This document shows, one piece after another, positions 7,401 through 10,926 of a stretch of DNA of 10,926 nucleotides. Origin of the DNA: Oscillospiraceae bacterium. GTDB lineage: Bacteria; Bacillota; Clostridia; Oscillospirales; Ruminococcaceae. Positions within the stretch are counted from its first letter, which is position 1. Every line of letters begins with the position of its first letter. The notes beneath the pieces were generated by a model, which ran no database searches, was not told the DNA's origin, and worked only from the letters and a program-made list of their open reading frames with translations. The position numbers and the translations under genes were made by a program. The DNA lies in contig JAGAEK010000118.1 in assembly GCA_017828835.1 (NCBI GenBank), positions 1-10,926 on the forward strand, written 5' to 3'.

Positions 7401-7882
7401 TCGTTTCAAGAACTTCTGCGGACGGCGAAATCGAAAAAGGAAAAATAACCGCATACAAAATGAGCGGACTCGTGCTCAACGACGACACGATCTTCGAAGC
7501 GATGGAAAAAGACGTCGCCGGAAAATTTATCCCGGTCAGCAAAACAAAATCCGGCGATATTGCCAAAACTTCTTCCGTCGCGGACAAGACTGAATTCGAA
7601 TTGCTGAAAAAATGGATCAAAAAACTGTTGGCCGCTATGGCGGACAGCGTTCTCGACGGAAAAATAAACGCGATACCCTCGGGAAAAACCGATATCTGCA
7701 AATATTGCGACTACAAAGCGATCTGCCGTAAACCGCCGAAATCAGCCCCGGACGACTCCGAAACAACAGACGAAAAGGTGAAAAAAGAAAACTTTTTCGA
7801 ATTGATAAACGCTAAATTAAACGGCGACGAAATTCAAAAAACGGAAGGAGACTGCGAAAATGGATACGAAAAAATGGACTGA
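4478..7882 (+). CDS. addB: AddB, subunit B of the AddAB helicase-nuclease
   Basis: AddB pairs with AddA to process double-strand DNA ends: the complex unwinds and cuts DNA, responds to Chi, and leaves a 3' tail for RecA. The protein has 1134 residues, close to the Firmicutes norm. Visible parts in order: Walker A GTAGTGKT at 7-14; the AddB-type segment MLIVPEQYSYESEKAL nearby; an inactive-helicase-like middle; then a C-terminal RecB-type nuclease with GTVDRVD (900-906) and VDYKSG (Asp920, Lys922). Four cysteines fit the iron-sulfur staple: Cys761 in the CKFRYFC segment, and Cys1074, Cys1077 and Cys1083 in CKYCDYKAIC. The CX2CX5C spacing is that of Bacillus subtilis AddB. The ATG follows GGAGGG by five bases. 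It is the first gene of the operon, transcribed away from metK, and overlaps addA by 23 bases. All key motifs are intact. Confidence 0.96.
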   Translation: MLKEILGTAGTGKTYTVRNMILNKASDGKKCMLIVPEQYSYESEKALQSVLGPSLSKYVEILSFKRLSNNILSSFPGYQNQQLDQSGKLLAMSVALLQLSDSLSFYSSKIHNGSFAFELVSVSDELKNAGVSPDELRSLSEQTSMRSMRDKFSELALISDCFNSIVAETGFDPSDEILRACKILDSHPDYFCGVNVFIDSFSGFTFAESLMTERILASADSVTAAFECESLNDGKNSIFAEPSRSAAHLVSICKRLSVPAAVPTVLKEQKRFHCEDLAFLEKNVMRMRPCKFQKTLPQSSISIHNCPNIYSEAEFICENIIDLVRNKGLRYRDIAVISRAHETYADPLFTAFEKYGIPFFDDRRIPAASKPLFSLILSAAQIVCFGFNTESVLRLIKTGFFDFSDSDIGELENYCYIWNIDGKAWLSPFSGNPKGFEVMSEKDSENLEKLNGMRKKIVAPLYDFKNAVTGGNGETFAAGIYNYLERIGAKNSCVKLMETFSGMGERKLADEFPAVWDIAVRALDQFAFALKNVSAPPDKMYELLYSVIAHLDIADIPHYVDEIVCGSADRIRPGEIKAAFVIGLNEGVFPPKQSDSGVFSGVDRDFLVQHGFQITPSAQQKMQTERFYLYKALTIPSDLLYLSFSKYDIDGSVLRPSFIIDEICRCFPNLEPSEFVKDPENSICNDKTAFYLYSSIRNSKTELAASLKEYLMNTDFRSRVISFSYDNDPAAFELKDPSVPKALIGRKLYLSPSNIDRFHECKFRYFCQDMMKIRTLNKADMSYLEIGKLIHFYLETLLKKYGVEELISLESSVIAADIERLSEEYFNSKMGGDFNKSERFKYFYNNISDTVFNIISRLIAEFSQCKFIPVDFELTIGDSSNDVPSIKLFAKDGTPVIVKGTVDRVDVFEQNGDKYVRIVDYKSGAKKFSLEDVYYGLNLQMLVYMFSICETSNPKYKNSKPAGILYMPSVNPSAVVSRTSADGEIEKGKITAYKMSGLVLNDDTIFEAMEKDVAGKFIPVSKTKSGDIAKTSSVADKTEFELLKKWIKKLLAAMADSVLDGKINAIPSGKTDICKYCDYKAICRKPPKSAPDDSETTDEKVKKENFFELINAKLNGDEIQKTEGDCENGYEKMD
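7843..7850 (+). promoter_or_regulatory. Ribosome binding site of addA inside addB
   Basis: GGAAGGAG ends nine bases before the ATG at 7860 and lies within the last codons of addB. It fixes the addA start. With the 23-base overlap of the two genes it suggests translational coupling, which would keep the two subunits in balance. Confidence 0.75.
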
Positions 7883-10800
7883 TTCCCAAAAAGCCGCTAT
7901 AACGGTAAACGGCGGCTCCATAACCGTAAGCGCTTCCGCCGGAAGCGGCAAATCTTCCGCTCTCGTTCAGCGTATCATCTCAAAAATCACCGACCCGTAC
8001 GATCCCGTCCCGATCGACAGATTTTTGATAATGACTTTCTCCAACGCCGCCGCAAACGATATAAAATTCAAAATCAGAAAAGCCGTTTCCGATATCGTCG
8101 CCGTCTCGCCGGAAAATAACTTCCTCGCCTCTCAGCTCATCGCTCTCGACAACGCTGAGATTTGTACCGTGCACTCGTTCTGTCTTGAGCTTATACGCTC
8201 GAATTTCGAAAAACTGAACCTTAATCCGGATTTCAGAGTGATCGACGACAAAGAGCTTTCTCTGCTGATGGATACCGCCGCCTCGGAGGTGCTCGAAAGC
8301 TATTATGCAAGATCTTCCCCCGCCTTTCTTTCTCTATGCGGAATGCTCTCGAATTTTCGCGACGACAAAAACTTTGTTGAGATCATCTTCAAGTTATATG
8401 AATTCGTACGCGCCCGCCCGTTTTATAATCTTTGGATCCAGGAGATCATCTCCTTCTACGACGAAAAAATACCTTTCGAAAAAAGCGTTTGGGGCGACTG
8501 CCTTTTCAATTATTTCACCTCAACTCTGAAAACCGCTCTCGCAAAACTCGATACCGCTTTCGATGAACTCAAAGACTGCGACCCGAAACTCTCCGACATC
8601 TTCGCACCCAGATTCTCTTATTTGAAAGATTCCGCCGAAAAGTGCCTCGGTTTCTGCCGCGACAAAAACTGGGACGGACTCTATTGCGAGATAAACTCCG
8701 TAGTTTTTAAGAATCTGGAAAAAACGACGAAATTCGACAAAGAAAAAACCGATACCCTTAAATCGATACGGGAAGGTTTGAAAAAAATATTCGGCGATCT
8801 GAAAGAAACAGCCGTATGCGATTCATCGGCTTATACCGCCGATATAAAAGAACTGCGCCCGATAATAGAAGAACTTTTCTCGATCGTCTCCGATTTCGAC
8901 GGTAAATTGGCGCAAATGAAATCGGATCGCGGCGTTATCGATTTTTCGGATATGGAACATTATACCCTCCGGCTTCTGTTCGATTGCTCGGTACCTTATC
9001 CTTTCCCGAAATCTTCTATCGCTTACGAGCTCGAAGACCGGTTCGACGAGATTTTGATCGACGAGTTTCAGGATACTAACGCCGCTCAGGATAAAATCTT
9101 TTCCGCTCTCTCGAAAAACGGCGAAAATATCTTCACAGTCGGAGACGTCAAACAAAGTATCTACCGCTTCCGCCAGGCGATGCCGGAAATATTCTTGAAC
9201 AGACTCAACTCCTCAAACCCGCTCGCCGCTGACGGCGAAACTCAAAAATTCCCGGTCAAAATAGTATTCGGCGAAAATTTCAGAAGCAGATCCGAGATCC
9301 TGTATTTCACGAATTATATCTTCTCCCAGCTTATGAGTCCGGAGCTCGGCGAAATAAAATATGACAGTTCCGAACGTCTGATACCCTTCGCGAAATTCCC
9401 CGAGGAAGGACTTAAAGGCGTCGAACTGAAAATCATCGAAACCTCTCAAACTGCGGATAAAGGTACCCGGATCGAAGCCGCGGAAATCGCAAAAACCATA
9501 CGCGGACTTATCGATTCTTCCGCCGAAATTTATGACGACGGACAACTGCGTCCCGTTCGCCCGGGCGATTTCGCGATCCTTCTGCGCTCCACCAAAAACA
9601 AACTCGAAATATATTCGGACGAGCTCTCGAAATTCGGGCTTTCGGTCTCGTGTATCGGGCCGGATGACAGCAGCTTTCTTTTGTCTCCGGAAGTTTCGGC
9701 GGTAGTATCGATGCTGAAAATAATGGTGAATCCCGTTTCAGATACAGACCTCGCCGCAGTACTGCTTTCGGAAATATTCTCGTTTTCTCCGGACGACCTC
9801 GCACGTATACGCCTTTTCGACCGCTCTTTGCCTTTGTTTTCTTCTCTTAAAGAACTCGCAGCGGAAAATAAAGAGCCGTTTTGCTCCGCTTATCGCGATA
9901 TAACTTATCTCAGGACTCTCAAATCTTCTATGCCCTGCGGCGCCTTTATCCGCAAATTCTACGACTATACCTCCTATTTCGCGTTCGTCTCGGGAAACGA
10001 TCCCTCCGGCGTCAGGACCGCAAACCTCAACCTGCTCATAAAATACGCCGAGGATTATGACTCCCACAGTATCCACGGCCTCGAAGGCTTCGTCAGATAC
10101 GTAAACAAGCTCTCGGAAACCGGCAGAGATTTCTCCCCTTCATCGATCCAAAACGGCGGCGACTGCGTCAAACTCATGAGTATCCACTCTTCAAAAGGAC
10201 TCGAATTTCCGGTGGTGTTTCTGTCAGATTGCTGCAAAAAATTCAATATGCAGGACCTCAACCGTAAAACTCTTATTCACCCGAACCTCGGTTTTTCATG
10301 CGTGAGAACGGCTTCAGATCCCTCCTTCTCTTTTTCGACTCTGCCGCACGAAGTTTTAAAACTGCAGCTCAGGTCTTCCATGCTTTCGGAAGAGATGCGC
10401 GTGCTCTACGTCGCTCTCACAAGAGCAAAATCAAAGCTTTATATCACCGCTCACCTGAAAAATCCCGAGTCGAAACTGAAAGCTCTCGACAGCGAACTTA
10501 CCGAGGAGCCGGAAATCTCTCCATACCGTGTCAGAAAATGCGGCAGTTTCTTTGACTGGATCGTTTCCGCCGCCCTAAAACACCCCTGCGGCGCACCTCT
10601 CAAAAAACTCGCTCAGTCCGCTTCGGATCATTCAAATACCGACACGCTTTCTTCCGAGTTCACAGTCGATATCGTAAAATCAGAAAACGTTTACGAAAAA
10701 CCGGACGGCGACAGTACCGCCTCTCCGCCCGCGCCGCCAGAACTTACGGAAAAAATCAACCCCCTCGCTTCATTCTCTTATCCGTTTGAAAGTTCTCTCA

Positions 10801-10926
10801 AAATCCCGTCAAAAAGAACGGTATCGGAATATAATTCTTCTCTGTCCGACTCGGAAAACTTCCTGTTTGCGTCCGTACCTTCGTTTTTGAAGGACAATTC
10901 TCTCTCTCCCGCGCAGATCGGCTCGA
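7860..10926 (+). CDS. addA: AddA, helicase-nuclease subunit A (C-terminus beyond the window)
   Basis: AddA is the UvrD-like 3'-5' helicase motor of AddAB and also carries a nuclease domain. I translated 1022 codons with no stop or frameshift. Helicase motifs: WTDSQKAAI at 6-14 (Q-motif region); Walker A ASAGSGKS at 25-32 (Lys31); FLIMTFSNAAAND at 56-67; TVHSFC at 103-108; motif II IDEFQDT at 400-406; motif III VGDVKQSIYRFRQ at 427-439; motif IV ENFRSRSEI at 472-480; motif V LMSIHSSKGLEFP at 772-784; motif VI RVLYVALTRAK at 847-857. Walker A ends in Ser where Thr is more usual, a conservative change. A proline-rich linker (about 945-965) leads towards the nuclease domain, which begins near the right edge; its catalytic residues are not visible. 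Typical AddA proteins are about 1200 residues or longer, so some 200 are missing. It is co-transcribed with addB. Confidence 0.95.
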   Translation, partial: MDTKKWTDSQKAAITVNGGSITVSASAGSGKSSALVQRIISKITDPYDPVPIDRFLIMTFSNAAANDIKFKIRKAVSDIVAVSPENNFLASQLIALDNAEICTVHSFCLELIRSNFEKLNLNPDFRVIDDKELSLLMDTAASEVLESYYARSSPAFLSLCGMLSNFRDDKNFVEIIFKLYEFVRARPFYNLWIQEIISFYDEKIPFEKSVWGDCLFNYFTSTLKTALAKLDTAFDELKDCDPKLSDIFAPRFSYLKDSAEKCLGFCRDKNWDGLYCEINSVVFKNLEKTTKFDKEKTDTLKSIREGLKKIFGDLKETAVCDSSAYTADIKELRPIIEELFSIVSDFDGKLAQMKSDRGVIDFSDMEHYTLRLLFDCSVPYPFPKSSIAYELEDRFDEILIDEFQDTNAAQDKIFSALSKNGENIFTVGDVKQSIYRFRQAMPEIFLNRLNSSNPLAADGETQKFPVKIVFGENFRSRSEILYFTNYIFSQLMSPELGEIKYDSSERLIPFAKFPEEGLKGVELKIIETSQTADKGTRIEAAEIAKTIRGLIDSSAEIYDDGQLRPVRPGDFAILLRSTKNKLEIYSDELSKFGLSVSCIGPDDSSFLLSPEVSAVVSMLKIMVNPVSDTDLAAVLLSEIFSFSPDDLARIRLFDRSLPLFSSLKELAAENKEPFCSAYRDITYLRTLKSSMPCGAFIRKFYDYTSYFAFVSGNDPSGVRTANLNLLIKYAEDYDSHSIHGLEGFVRYVNKLSETGRDFSPSSIQNGGDCVKLMSIHSSKGLEFPVVFLSDCCKKFNMQDLNRKTLIHPNLGFSCVRTASDPSFSFSTLPHEVLKLQLRSSMLSEEMRVLYVALTRAKSKLYITAHLKNPESKLKALDSELTEEPEISPYRVRKCGSFFDWIVSAALKHPCGAPLKKLAQSASDHSNTDTLSSEFTVDIVKSENVYEKPDGDSTASPPAPPELTEKINPLASFSYPFESSLKIPSKRTVSEYNSSLSDSENFLFASVPSFLKDNSLSPAQIGS

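Noticed and set aside
8823..10261. A series of minus-strand frames opposite addA
   Set aside because: Each is antisense to conserved helicase motifs of AddA and has no start signal; they arise from the codon usage of addA.
1..10926. A hidden defence, mobile or CRISPR system
   Set aside because: Reading both strands I found no repeats in arrays, no transposase, integrase or toxin-antitoxin genes, and no tRNA-associated attachment site; coding style looks uniform across the window.

Overview
The window reads as an ordinary housekeeping stretch of a low-to-moderate GC Gram-positive chromosome, most likely a member of the class Clostridia (Oscillospiraceae-like or a related gut lineage). The reasons are an AddAB-type recombination nuclease instead of RecBCD, a SpoVB-type flippase close in length to the sporulation protein SpoVB, a PucR/CdaR-type regulator next to ftsE, purine-rich Shine-Dalgarno sites before most starts, and sigma-A-like promoters. 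This lineage call is inference from protein style and gene order, not from a marker gene. No mobile element, CRISPR array, tRNA or rRNA is visible.

Layout. Positions 1-135 (minus strand) hold the first 45 codons of ftsE, the ATPase of the cell-division ABC complex FtsEX. Upstream of it on the same strand, at 201-1292, is a 363-residue regulator with a PucR-type C-terminal helix-turn-helix. An AT-rich divergent promoter region (1293-1553) separates it from a plus-strand SpoVB/MurJ-like lipid-linked oligosaccharide flippase (1554-3107). That gene converges on metK (S-adenosylmethionine synthase, minus strand, 3143-4321). The two share one bidirectional terminator hairpin, whose stem includes the last codons and stop of the flippase gene. 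A second divergent promoter region (4322-4477) separates metK from the plus-strand addB-addA operon. addB (4478-7882) is complete. addA starts at 7860, inside the end of addB, and runs off the right edge after 1022 codons, before its nuclease domain.

How the genes relate. addB and addA encode one heterodimeric helicase-nuclease that resects double-strand breaks for RecA loading, and their 23-base overlap suggests coupled translation. ftsE and the flippase both act at the cell envelope (activation of division-site hydrolases, and transport of wall precursors or related lipids), but they belong to different transcription units. metK supplies the cell's methyl donor and is separate from its neighbours. 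I see no evidence of a new multi-gene system. The points most worth a second look are the regulator placed directly before ftsE, the short metK leader with no room for a SAM-I riboswitch, and the compact control regions.
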